A stretch of DNA of 9,880 nt from Pelotomaculum sp. UBA3102 (GTDB taxonomy: Bacteria > Bacillota > Desulfotomaculia > Desulfotomaculales > Pelotomaculaceae). Under the pieces are notes generated by a model, which was not told the origin of the DNA, searched no databases, and was given only the letters and a program-made list of their open reading frames with translations. Positions 1 through 7,459 of this stretch are shown in pieces; the first letter of the stretch is position 1, and each line of letters opens with the position of its first letter. The DNA is taken from positions 1 through 9,880 of the forward strand of contig DFAQ01000046.1 in the NCBI GenBank assembly GCA_002365865.1. The letters are read 5' to 3'. Made by a program: the position numbers and the translations under genes.

Positions 1-35
1 TGCTTACAAAGCAAAATGCTCATTACATTATATCG

Positions 36-64
36 TTGACTTTCAAAAATAAAAAAAATATAAT
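36..64 (+). promoter_or_regulatory. Sigma-A type promoter of the formate dehydrogenase operon
   Basis: The -35 box TTGACT (36-41) and the -10 box TATAAT (59-64) are separated by exactly 17 nt. They match the housekeeping consensus at 5 of 6 and 6 of 6 positions. Transcription would start near 71, leaving a leader of roughly 34 nt before the fdhE start at 105. The surrounding DNA is very AT-rich. No clear operator repeat is visible, so any control by formate, selenium or redox state cannot be read from the sequence. Confidence 0.8.
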
Positions 65-104
65 TACATAATAATCTATTAATTAAAAAAGAAAGTGGGA
101 TAAA

Positions 105-920
105 ATGAAAGAAAATTCTCTACAGCAAATGGATGGTTTCTATAAAGAGTTGATAAGCACCTGGTTATCTGAAGACTCTATTGTATTTCAAACCCCCGAA
201 CCGGAAGTTATCAAAACTTGCCGGGAAAAAGCAGTTCCTTTAATTAATATCAGCCCTCCAATCGTTAAATACGAAGATTTTTTTGTAATCATGAAGCAAA
301 TTTCCGAAGTTATCCAAAAGTACCAACCCGATCTGGCCGAAGAAATTACCAAAATAATCAGCGCTTTACCCGCCGAACCTTCTGAAAAAAAAGCTTTTGT
401 ATCTAAAGCAATTATCCCGGGCAGCAGCTTCACTTACTATTTTAATGAAGATGTTAACCAGGATATTTTTGATTTTATGCGTAATTACTCTGTGAAACCG
501 TTTATGCGTGAATACGGAAAATATATGTCGTCCCTGTATGATCTCGAGAAATGGCTGAAAGGATTTTGTCCGGTTTGCGGAAGTTACCCCAACATTGCAT
601 TGCTGGAAAAAGAAGAAGGTAAGCGCTATCTTTCATGCGGCTGGTGCGAGACAAAATGGCGTTTTAATCGCTTAGGTTGCCCGTATTGTTTGAGTAATGA
701 ATCACAATTTTTCACCATGGAAGGAATTGATAAATACCGGGTATATTTTTGTGAAAACTGCCATGGTTATATTAAAACGGTTGACGAAGCAAGTGCCGGA
801 AATGAAGAGGTTGACCTGCTCTGGGAGGATATCAATACCATACAACTTGATTTTATTGCCATGCGTGAGGGTTTTTCCAACCAAAAAGCCAACCTAGCAT
901 TAAATGACAGTGAAAAATAA
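105..920 (+). CDS. fdhE: Formate dehydrogenase accessory protein FdhE
   Basis: 271 residues, close to the usual FdhE length. The C-terminal half carries four CxxC pairs: C155/C158, C178/C181, C192/C195 and C216/C219. They sit in the characteristic FdhE context (FCPVCGSYP, CGWCETKW, CPYCLSNES, CENCHGY), a rubredoxin-like iron-binding fold. Family knowledge: FdhE is a cytoplasmic factor that binds Tat-exported formate dehydrogenase catalytic subunits and is needed for their activity before export. The N-terminal 100 residues are less conserved and contain no recognisable motif. The ATG at 105 follows a weak GTGGGA ribosome site and a strong promoter. It is the first gene of an operon that also encodes the Tat export machinery and the dehydrogenase it would serve, which supports the assignment. 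Confidence 0.93.
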   Translation: MKENSLQQMDGFYKELISTWLSEDSIVFQTPEPEVIKTCREKAVPLINISPPIVKYEDFFVIMKQISEVIQKYQPDLAEEITKIISALPAEPSEKKAFVSKAIIPGSSFTYYFNEDVNQDIFDFMRNYSVKPFMREYGKYMSSLYDLEKWLKGFCPVCGSYPNIALLEKEEGKRYLSCGWCETKWRFNRLGCPYCLSNESQFFTMEGIDKYRVYFCENCHGYIKTVDEASAGNEEVDLLWEDINTIQLDFIAMREGFSNQKANLALNDSEK

Positions 921-986
921 CAACTGCCAGGCAGGAGTTTCAAGTTGCCATGTCGTAATTTAAAAACAGAAAGGAGTGTGTTTTTT

Positions 987-1205
987 ATGCCACAAATCGG
1001 CGCAATGGAATTAATATTGATTTTGGCCTTAGCACTTATTATCTTCGGTCCGGGCAAACTGCCGGACCTCGGTAAGGCAGTGGGTAAAACCATCAAGGAA
1101 TTTCGCAGTTCGTCAAAAGAAATTATGAATGATGTCGAGCCAAATGAAAACGAAAACAAAGAAGGACAGAAAGAACAAAATTTGATTAATGCTGCTAAGA
1201 GCTAA
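987..1205 (+). CDS. tatA: Twin-arginine translocase subunit TatA (operon copy)
   Basis: 72 residues with the classic TatA layout: a short N-terminus, one membrane helix (about residues 6-21), the FGPGKLP hinge (20-26), an amphipathic helix rich in Lys (about 27-45), and a very polar Glu/Asn/Lys tail. TatA oligomers form the transient opening through which folded proteins with a twin-arginine signal cross the membrane. The ATG at 987 is chosen because AAGGAG (971-976) lies 10 nt upstream. The in-frame ATG at 945 would add 14 residues before the helix with no ribosome site. The gene lies 66 nt behind fdhE and 104 nt ahead of tatC. There is no TatB-like gene nearby, so this is probably a two-component TatA-TatC system as in other Gram-positives. 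Confidence 0.93.
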   Translation: MPQIGAMELILILALALIIFGPGKLPDLGKAVGKTIKEFRSSSKEIMNDVEPNENENKEGQKEQNLINAAKS

Positions 1206-1281
1206 ATATTCATAAAAGAAACCGGATTAAATCGCTGATTAATAGCACGGTTCAAGGGCCATGACGTATTATTTAAAGCAG

Positions 1282-1287
1282 TATAAT
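1282..1287 (+). promoter_or_regulatory. Possible internal -10 box before tatC
   Basis: A perfect TATAAT lies in the unusually long tatA-tatC gap. The best -35 candidate, ATGACG at 1261-1266, matches TTGACA at only 4 positions with a short 15-nt spacer. A weak internal promoter is possible, but the match may be chance in AT-rich DNA. The same gap also contains a small imperfect hairpin with arms AACCG (1220-1224) and CGGTT (1248-1252). Confidence 0.2.
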
Positions 1288-1294
1288 TTCTGGC

Positions 1295-1300
1295 GAGGGA
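1295..1300 (+). promoter_or_regulatory. Ribosome binding site deciding the TTG start of tatC
   Basis: GAGGGA ends 9 nt before the TTG at 1310. The in-frame ATG at 1331 has no Shine-Dalgarno sequence at a workable distance, so the TTG is preferred although many TatC proteins begin near that ATG. Confidence 0.6.
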
Positions 1301-1309
1301 AGAAAAATT

Positions 1310-2092
1310 TTGGCTAAAAAAACCGACGAAATGTCCATAATTGAACACCTGGAAGAACTGCGCAAAGTTTTAATTGTTTCCATAATAGGAACAATTGTCT
1401 TTGCTGTCGGTGCGTATTTTTTTATTGATCAGATCTTAGCTGTATTATTAGAGCCGTTAACCAACACCGGTAATAAAATATTTTTTACCGGTGTTACCGA
1501 AGCTCTTTGGGTTAAGATCAAGCTGTCGTTGTTTGTTGGTTTTCTGGCCGCCCTCCCGGTCATTTTATGGCAGGTATGGAGTTTTATCATTCCTGCCCTG
1601 AAAAAAAACGAACGGGTATATTTTACTGTTTTTGTTTTAATTTCATTTTTTAGTTTTATCGGCGGAATAACCTTTGCTTTTTTTGGGGTCTACCGCTTAG
1701 GCATTATGTTCTTGCTGCGTTTTGCCGGTCCTGAACTGATGCCTATGCTGACCATTGATAAATATATTGCGTTTACTATTACCTTTCTCCTGCCTTTCGG
1801 TATCGTATTTGAGTTTCCTTTAGTCAGCTTTTTCCTGGCCAAAATGGAGCTTATTTCTTATCGTTTTATGTCGAAAAACCGGCGTTACGCTATACTGGCT
1901 ATAGTAGTCCTGGCGGCAGTGCTTACACCCACTCCGGATATCATTACTTGTTTAATTGTCAGCGGTCCCATGTACCTGCTTTATGAAGTAAGTGCCTGGA
2001 TTGTAAAAATAGTCGAGCGGAGAACCGCCCGTAAGAAAAGACTGCAAGAAGCTGCTGAAATGTCTGAAGCTCAGACTTCAGATAGTTGTTAG
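1310..2092 (+). CDS. tatC: Twin-arginine translocase subunit TatC
   Basis: 260 residues with six hydrophobic segments, at about 20-40, 70-92, 105-127, 152-172, 193-208 and 212-232. It shows the TatC hallmarks: HLEELR at 13-18, including the Glu that contacts the twin-arginine motif; LKKNERVY at 97-104, with Glu101 matching the second signal-binding Glu; FEFP at 167-170; and LTPTPD at 205-210. TatC is the membrane receptor for twin-arginine signal peptides and recruits TatA. The start is taken as TTG with the GAGGGA site upstream; ATG at 1331 is the alternative and would shorten the protein by 7 residues. Its position directly before the Tat-signal-bearing catalytic subunit suggests a dedicated or co-regulated export route, as with phoD-tatAd-tatCd in Bacillus subtilis (analogy, not proof). 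Confidence 0.95.
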   Translation: MAKKTDEMSIIEHLEELRKVLIVSIIGTIVFAVGAYFFIDQILAVLLEPLTNTGNKIFFTGVTEALWVKIKLSLFVGFLAALPVILWQVWSFIIPALKKNERVYFTVFVLISFFSFIGGITFAFFGVYRLGIMFLLRFAGPELMPMLTIDKYIAFTITFLLPFGIVFEFPLVSFFLAKMELISYRFMSKNRRYAILAIVVLAAVLTPTPDIITCLIVSGPMYLLYEVSAWIVKIVERRTARKKRLQEAAEMSEAQTSDSC

Positions 2093-2112
2093 TTTAGTTA
2101 AGCAACAGCTAT
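2063..2112 (+). promoter_or_regulatory. Two tandem hairpins across the end of tatC
   Basis: The first hairpin pairs TCTGAAG (2063-2069) with CTTCAGA (2076-2082), seven perfect pairs around a 6-nt loop. The second pairs ATAGTTGTT (2082-2090) with AACAGCTAT (2104-2112), nine pairs with one G-U, and is followed by TTTTAATTATT. The two share one base, and the second covers the tatC stop codon. The second stem has few G-C pairs, so it would be a weak terminator at best. It could act as an attenuator or as an RNA-stability element between tatC and the dehydrogenase genes. Confidence 0.35.
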
Positions 2113-2214
2113 TTTAATTATTGAAAGGAGGGATGATCGGCTTAGCATAATAAATAATAATTTTTTAATGGGAGGAAGATCAGGGTTTAAAGTAAAGGGG
2201 GGTTAAGTGTCTTA
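2093..2214 (+). other. Intergenic leader before the catalytic subunit with unused Shine-Dalgarno-like stretches
   Basis: This 122-nt gap contains AAAGGAGGG (2124-2132) and GGGAGGA (2170-2176), neither of which serves a recognisable gene. The ATG at 2133 abuts the first purine stretch and opens only five codons before a stop. The ATG at 2168 opens twelve codons, is out of frame with the next gene, and lacks a ribosome site at the right distance. The actual site for the catalytic subunit is the G-rich AAAGGGGGG (2194-2202), 12 nt before the ATG. I see no conserved riboswitch. Confidence 0.4.
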
Positions 2215-5200
2215 ATGCGCAAACTTAATCGTCGTGACTTTCTAAGGTACTTGGGCCTGGGAACCGCCGGTACCGCATTATTGGAGGGGGCAACCGCCGC
2301 ACCGGCCATGGCGAGTACGGCAGAGGGTAAATTACCTACTTTTGACGTAGGTCCGTTAAAAATAAAAAAAGCCAAGGAAACCCCTTCTGTTTGTGCTTTT
2401 TGTGGTTGCGGATGCGGCCTTATTGTTTATTCTGAAGGAAATAAAATAATAAATATCGAAGGTGACCCGGACAACCCCAATAACGACGGAACCATGTGCT
2501 GCAAAGGGATCGCCATCGGAAACGCCAATACGGTTGTTAACCCGAAGCGTCGCAGAGTGGCAAATGACCGCAGGTTGACGGAAGTGCTTTACCGCGCACC
2601 CGGCAGCGACAAATGGGAGAAAAAAGACTGGAACTGGGCCCTTTCAGAAATTGCCAAGAGGATCAAGAAAACACGTGACGAGACTTTTGAAGAAAAGGAC
2701 GAAAACGGGGTTACGGTCAACCGGACCCAGGCTATTGCCCAATTAGGCAGTGCTTCCATCGACAATGAAGAAAACTACTTAATGCACAAGCTCATGCGGG
2801 CGCTGGGTGTCGTAAACATGGACCACCACGCCCGTCTCTGACACTCTACCACGGTGGCCGGTCTGGCCCAAACGTTCGGTAGAGGCTGCATGACCAACTC
2901 TTTCCCCGATTACCAGAACAGCGACGTGTTTTTAATTATCGGGGCCAACCCCGCGGAAAACCACCCCATGGCCATGCGCCACATGGGAATGGCAAAAGCA
3001 AAACGGGGTGCTAAAATCATTTGTGCCGACCCCAGGTTTACCAAGTCGGCGGCAAAGGCGGACTTATACGCTCCCATACGTCCCGGGACTGATATTGCAT
3101 TTCTGTTAGGTCTAATGAATTATGCCATCCAAAATAACCTTTACCATCACGAGTACGTGGTGAATTATACCAATGCATCTTACTTAATCAACCCGGAATA
3201 TGCCCTTAAGGACGGCGTTTTTACCGGGTTAGCCGAAAAAGGTGACAAATTTAGTTACGATAATCAATCCTGGCAGTACCAAAAAAACGGGGACAGCGTG
3301 AAAAAAGACCCGACGCTGCAAGATCCCAACTGCGTATTTCAAATTTTGAAGAAACACGTAGCCCGCTATGATATTAAAACCGTAAGTAAAATTACCGGCA
3401 CTCCCGAAGACATTTACCAAAAAGTCTGTGAACTGTATTGCTCCACCGGCAAACCCGGTAAGGCCGGCAACCTGGTTTACGCCATGGGCATCACTCAGCA
3501 TACTTACGGGGCCCAAAACGTGCGTTCCGTTGCTATGCTGCAGTTGCTTCTGGGCAACATCGGCATTCCCGGCGGCGGGGTAAACGCCCAGCGCGGCGAA
3601 TCCAACGTCCAGGGTTCTACGGATTTGGCCATGTTGTACCACCTGCTGCCCGGCTATCTGCCCATGCCGAACGCAGCCAAGCATTCCAATCTGAAAGACT
3701 ACCTGGAAAAAGAAACGCCCGCTTCGGGCTACTGGAAAAACAAGCCCAAGTTTTTTATCAGCCTTTTGAAAGCCTTCTACGGGGATTACGCCACCAGCGC
3801 CAATGACTTTTGTTTCGATTGGATGCCCAAGCATACCGGTGGTGACCATTCCCACATGGCCTTTTTTGAAGCCATGTACGAAGGTAAAATCAAGGGCTTC
3901 ATCGCCTGGGGGCAAAACCCGGCTGTAGGCGGTCCTGCGGCCGCTTTAGAGCGCAAAGCTCTGGAAAACTTGGACTGGTTGGTGGGTATTGACCTGTTTG
4001 AAACGGAAACCGTGTCTTTCTGGAAGCGTCCGGGGGTAAATCCCGCCGACATCAAAACGGAGGTTTTCCTGCTACCGGCAGCTTTTTCATACGAGAAAGA
4101 AGGAACCGTGGCCAACAGTTCCCGCTGGATTCAATGGCGCTGGAAAGCAGTGGAACCGCCTAAAGACGCCAAAAGCGACCTCTGGATTGCCGACCGCCTG
4201 ATGAAAGCCATCCGTAAGGAATATCAAAGCGGCGGTAAATTTCCCGAACCGATAATGAAAATGCTTTGGAATTATGATATCGAAGGACACGAAGAACCGG
4301 ATATTGTTAAAATAGCCAATGAGATGAACGGCTACGTGGTATCCGACGGGACCGTGCTGAATTCCTTCGGCAAGCTTAAAGACGACGGTTCCACCGCTTG
4401 CGGTATCTGGATCTACACCGGATATATGTACGTCGATCCGGAACTGAAAGTACCCGCCTGCAAGCGCCGCAGCACGGAAGATCAAAGCGGCCTGGGCCTC
4501 TTCCCGAACTGGTCGTTTTCCTGGCCTTTAAACCGGCGGATCGTTTACAACCGCTGCTCGGCCGACCCGTCCGGCAAACCGTGGGATCCGCAAAGAGCCC
4601 TGGTGACCTGGGACGGAGCGAAATGGATCAACAACGACGTACCGGATTTCGGTTATAAATCGGGGGATCAGCCCATACCACCACAAGTATCGGCCGCCAC
4701 TCCTTTCATCATGACCGTCGAGGGATTGGGGCGCGTGTATGCCCCTGTCGGCTTGAAGGACGGGCCTTTACCGGAACATTACGAGCCGGTGGAAAGCCCG
4801 GTTCAGAATATCATGAGCAAACAACAGAACAACCCCTTGGCTGCCAAGTTTAAAGGAGATTTTGCCAAGCTCGCGCAGACTTCCAGTCCGGACTTTCCGT
4901 ATGTCGGTACCACACACCGCTTGATTGAGCATTATCAAAGCGGCGCGGTGACCAGGAACTGTCCTAATTTGACGGAATTAATGCCGGAAATGTTCTGTGA
5001 AATATCACCGGATCTGGCCAGTAAGTTGGGAATAAATCCGGGTGATGATGTAATAGTAAGTTCGGCACGTACTGAAATAAAATGTAAAGCTTGCGTCCTG
5101 CCGATAATTAAACCGCTGAAAGTAAACGGCTCGATTGTGGAAATTGTGGGCCTGCCCTGGCACTGGGGCTACCAGAGTTTGGCTCCCGGCAGCACGGCAA

Positions 5201-5283
5201 ACGAATTAACACCTTACGTCGGGGACCCCAATACCAGGATTCCCGAATATAAAGCTTTTCTATGCAATGTAAGAAAAGCTTAA
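2215..5283 (+). CDS. fdnG: Formate dehydrogenase-N type catalytic (alpha) subunit, selenocysteine-containing, Tat-exported
   Basis: Reading the in-frame UGA at 2839-2841 as selenocysteine gives one 1022-residue protein, close to E. coli FdnG (1015). It oxidises formate to CO2 at a molybdenum or tungsten bis-pterin cofactor. The N-terminus holds a twin-arginine signal (NRRDFLRYLG, residues 5-14, then a hydrophobic Ala/Gly-rich stretch to about 33). Next comes a [4Fe-4S] domain (C60, C63, C67, C95, with the conserved Lys97). The active-site motif HHARL-Sec209-His210-STTVAGL is followed by FGRGCMTN and the cofactor-binding oxidoreductase core. The pterin dinucleotide-binding domain lies at about 890-1015. 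The ATG at 2215 gives an intact Tat signal; its ribosome site is AAAGGGGGG with a long 12-nt spacing. Partner subunits follow directly. A conventional caller would split this gene in two. Confidence 0.96.
2839..2841 (+). other. Selenocysteine codon (UGA, residue 209)
   Basis: The frames 2215-2841 and 2854-5283 are in the same phase, and the only stop between them is this TGA. The flanking residues HHARL and HSTTVAGL are the formate dehydrogenase active-site motif, in which Sec or Cys occupies exactly this position and is followed by a catalytic His. Decoding needs SelA, SelB, SelC and SelD, none of which lies in the window. Confidence 0.96.
2842..2884 (+). promoter_or_regulatory. Bacterial SECIS element
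   Basis: Directly behind the UGA, CTCTACC (2844-2850) pairs perfectly with GGTAGAG (2878-2884). Within it ACG (2851-2853) pairs with CGT (2873-2875). G2854 can pair with C2869 around a bulged U2855, and GGCC (2856-2859) pairs with GGCC (2865-2868) around the apical loop GGUCU (2860-2864). The GU-containing loop and the bulged U just below the upper stem match the SelB-binding features known from E. coli fdhF. The element lies inside the coding sequence, as bacterial SECIS elements do. Confidence 0.92.
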
Positions 5284-5317
5284 GGTGTAACAGTCACGAG
5301 CTAAATTAGCGGTAAAT

Positions 5318-5323
5318 GGAGGT
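5318..5323 (+). promoter_or_regulatory. Ribosome binding site deciding the start of the iron-sulfur subunit
   Basis: GGAGGT lies 5 nt before ATG 5329 and 8 nt before ATG 5332. The GTG at 5326 is only 2 nt away and is unlikely to be used. Either ATG is possible; they differ by one Met. Confidence 0.75.
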
Positions 5324-5328
5324 GTGTG

Positions 5329-6144
5329 ATGATGTCAAAAGGTGTATTAGTGGATGTTACCAGGTGTATTGGTTGCCGGAGCTGCATGGTAGCGTGCAAA
5401 ACGTGGAACGACCTGCCCCCTAAGAAAACGACCTTCAGTAACACTTGGGACAGCCCCGGAAAAATAGACGCCGACACCTGGACCGTGGTAAACTACTATA
5501 TCATTGAAGAAGACGGCCAGGTAAAATGGCGCTTTGTAAAGAAGCAATGCATGCACTGCAATGAGCCTGCCTGTGAATCAGCTTGTTTTACCCATTCTTT
5601 TGTCAAGACAAAAGAAGGCGCTGTAATATACAAGCCTACCGTGTTGAACCAGGATTACTGCGTGGGCTGCCGCTACTGCATGATTGCCTGCCCCTTCGGC
5701 GTACCTGCTTTCCAATGGGAGAAAGCCTTCCCTTACGTACAAAAATGCAAGTTCTGCTATGAGCGCTTGCAGGAAGGTATGAAACCGGCGTGCGTAACCG
5801 CCTGCCCCACCGGCACCCTGAAATTCGGTGACAGGGAAGAACTACTGGCGGAAGCGAGGGAAAGAATCGACAGCAATCCTAACTACTATAAAAAAATTTA
5901 CGGGGAGAAAGAATACGGCGGCACGTCATGGCTGTATATTTCTGACGTTCCCTTCGAAAAAATCGGTTTCAAAGAAGATGTTTCACAAAAATCCATACCT
6001 TCTTACACTTGGGATGTGCTCAAGTGGACCCCGTACATCTTTTTCGGTTGGGGTGCAGTACTGACTGCGCTTCGCGCCTACACCAAACGGCGTGCCGAGG
6101 TGCATAATGAAGAAGAATTATATGCTCCCGTTGAGAAAGATTAA
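5329..6144 (+). CDS. fdhB: Formate dehydrogenase iron-sulfur (beta) subunit, four [4Fe-4S] clusters, FdnH/HybA-like
   Basis: 271 residues with sixteen Cys in the four-cluster arrangement of the FdnH/HybA/DmsB family: C13/C16/C19/C23; C74/C77/C82/C86; C111/C114/C117/C121 followed by Pro; and C140/C143/C155/C159 followed by Pro. It wires electrons from the catalytic subunit to the membrane subunit. A single hydrophobic segment near the C-terminus (about 233-251) is followed by a basic stretch (KRR), consistent with a membrane anchor as in FdnH and HybA. It has no signal peptide of its own, so it should cross the membrane as a folded complex on the Tat signal of the alpha subunit. It lies 45 nt behind the catalytic gene and 22 nt ahead of the membrane subunit, clearly the same transcript. 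Confidence 0.93.
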   Translation: MMSKGVLVDVTRCIGCRSCMVACKTWNDLPPKKTTFSNTWDSPGKIDADTWTVVNYYIIEEDGQVKWRFVKKQCMHCNEPACESACFTHSFVKTKEGAVIYKPTVLNQDYCVGCRYCMIACPFGVPAFQWEKAFPYVQKCKFCYERLQEGMKPACVTACPTGTLKFGDREELLAEARERIDSNPNYYKKIYGEKEYGGTSWLYISDVPFEKIGFKEDVSQKSIPSYTWDVLKWTPYIFFGWGAVLTALRAYTKRRAEVHNEEELYAPVEKD

Positions 6145-6166
6145 ATTGGTACGGAGGTGAGAATGT

Positions 6167-7333
6167 ATGCAAAATGGTAAAAAATGGCGGTTTAAAATGA
6201 CCCCGTTCAGGTTGCTTTTGATCGTTTTGGTTTTGATCGCTGCTGCAGCTGCGATATACCGCTTTGTTTACGGCCTGGGTGCGGTAACAAACCTGAGCGA
6301 CGAGTGGCCCTGGGGGCTCTGGATCGGGTTTGACCTGTTCTGCGGCATTGCCCTGGCAGGTGGCGGTTTCAGTACGGCTTTAATCGTTCACGTTCTGCAC
6401 AAGGATAAATACCTGCCTATTGTCCGTGCAGCGCTGTTGACTTCACTTATTGGATATGTAATTGCACTGGTCAGCCTGTTCCTCGACATCGGTAGATGGT
6501 TTAACTTCTGGAGGCCTTTCTTCTACTGGGGTTACCACTCCGTTTTGTTCGAAGTATTCTGGTGCATTGCACTTTATACTACGGTACAGGTCTTGGAATT
6601 CGGTGACATTTTCTTCGAGCGGGTAAACTGCCCCTCCTTGAAAAAGCTTCTCGGTGTATTCATGACACCGCTGCTGATCATCGGGATTGTCCTGCCGACA
6701 TTACACCAGTCCTCGCTCGGCTCTCTTTATATCGTTGCCGTCGACAAGCTGAATCCCCTGTGGTGGTCCATGATCATACCGTTTTTCTTTGTCTGGTCCG
6801 CATTCTTCCTGGGACCGGCCATGGTCACTATTGAAGGGACACTTGCAGCCAGGGCTTATAACCGGGAACCCGAAACGGACCTATATTCCAGCCTGACTAA
6901 AGTCACCATGTGGATGATGATTATTTACTTCATCGTAAAAATGGGCGACCTGGCTTATCGCGGCGTGTTTTCCACGGCATTCAACGGGTCATACGAAAGC
7001 AACATGTTTTTAATTGAAATGATTGTCTTCGTGTTGCTGCCGATTGTCATGTACGCCACTCCGTCCATCCAGAATAAGCTGTCGGGAGTTTTAACCGCTT
7101 CAATTCTGGTGGTAGCCGGCGTGGTATTCAACCGTATGAACGTTGTGTTCACCGGCATGGCTAAAAGCGTAGGCGGAAGCTATTTTCCCAGTATCTGGGA
7201 ATGGCTGATTACTATCGGTATGTGGAGTGCCCTGGTTCTGGTTTACTGTTTCGTGGTGGAAAACTTCCCGATTCTGCCCAAAGAAGAACCTGTCTCACAC
7301 GGTAAGCCCTTTGGAACGGGATTCCACGCGTAG
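6167..7333 (+). CDS. NrfD/HybB-family membrane subunit (quinone-interacting) of formate dehydrogenase
   Basis: 388 residues with about ten hydrophobic helices, near 12-34, 51-77, 87-107, 121-144, 163-181, 197-221, 243-263, 280-298, 307-325 and 341-366. The stretch LGAVTNLSDEWPWGLWIGFD (37-56) and the following Gly-rich helix are typical of HybB within the NrfD/polysulfide-reductase membrane family. Members carry no haem and pass electrons between iron-sulfur subunits and menaquinone. GGAGGTGA (6153-6160) precedes the ATG at good distance. This is not the four-helix dihaem cytochrome b (FdnI) normally paired with formate dehydrogenase-N, so the membrane partner is of the hydrogenase-2 type. 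As the last gene of the operon it is followed by a strong terminator. The family is certain; the exact proton and quinone chemistry is not. Confidence 0.9.
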   Translation: MQNGKKWRFKMTPFRLLLIVLVLIAAAAAIYRFVYGLGAVTNLSDEWPWGLWIGFDLFCGIALAGGGFSTALIVHVLHKDKYLPIVRAALLTSLIGYVIALVSLFLDIGRWFNFWRPFFYWGYHSVLFEVFWCIALYTTVQVLEFGDIFFERVNCPSLKKLLGVFMTPLLIIGIVLPTLHQSSLGSLYIVAVDKLNPLWWSMIIPFFFVWSAFFLGPAMVTIEGTLAARAYNREPETDLYSSLTKVTMWMMIIYFIVKMGDLAYRGVFSTAFNGSYESNMFLIEMIVFVLLPIVMYATPSIQNKLSGVLTASILVVAGVVFNRMNVVFTGMAKSVGGSYFPSIWEWLITIGMWSALVLVYCFVVENFPILPKEEPVSHGKPFGTGFHA

Positions 7334-7383
7334 CTCTCAGAAAAAAAGCATCGGAATTTAGACCGGAATTCAGAAATAACAAA

Positions 7384-7412
7384 AGCCGGGGAAAATATAA
7401 ATTTCCCCGGCT
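7384..7412 (+). terminator. Intrinsic terminator of the formate dehydrogenase operon, probably bidirectional
   Basis: AGCCGGGGAAA (7384-7394) pairs perfectly with TTTCCCCGGCT (7402-7412), eleven pairs around a 7-nt loop. On the plus strand it is followed by a T-rich run (TTTATTTTTTATTTATTG). On the minus strand the stem is followed by TTTTGTTATTT, so it may also end transcripts from the convergent tatA. It lies between the two convergent stop codons. Confidence 0.9.
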
Positions 7413-7459
7413 CTATTTATTTTTTATTTATTGTATTGTATCGATTAATTTATAAGTGG

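Noticed and set aside
924..934. CTGCC/GGCAG hairpin between fdhE and tatA
   Set aside because: The loop is a single base, too tight to form. It is probably a chance palindrome.
945..986. Longer TatA start at 945
   Set aside because: It would add 14 polar residues before the membrane helix and has no ribosome site, whereas AAGGAG fits the ATG at 987.
767..1159. Minus-strand frame opposite fdhE and tatA
   Set aside because: It spans two real genes on the other strand and shows no family resemblance or start signal.
2133..2150. Five-codon leader peptide before the catalytic subunit
   Set aside because: The ATG is only 1 nt from the purine stretch, too close for initiation, and the peptide has no regulatory codon pattern.
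2839..2853. Nonsense mutation or pseudogene splitting the formate dehydrogenase catalytic gene
   Set aside because: The phase is kept, the residues on both sides match the Sec active-site motif, and a good SECIS follows. Selenocysteine explains all of it.
3229..4485. Long minus-strand open frames inside the catalytic subunit gene
   Set aside because: They are antisense shadows of the well-supported formate dehydrogenase reading frame, with no recognisable domains or ribosome sites.
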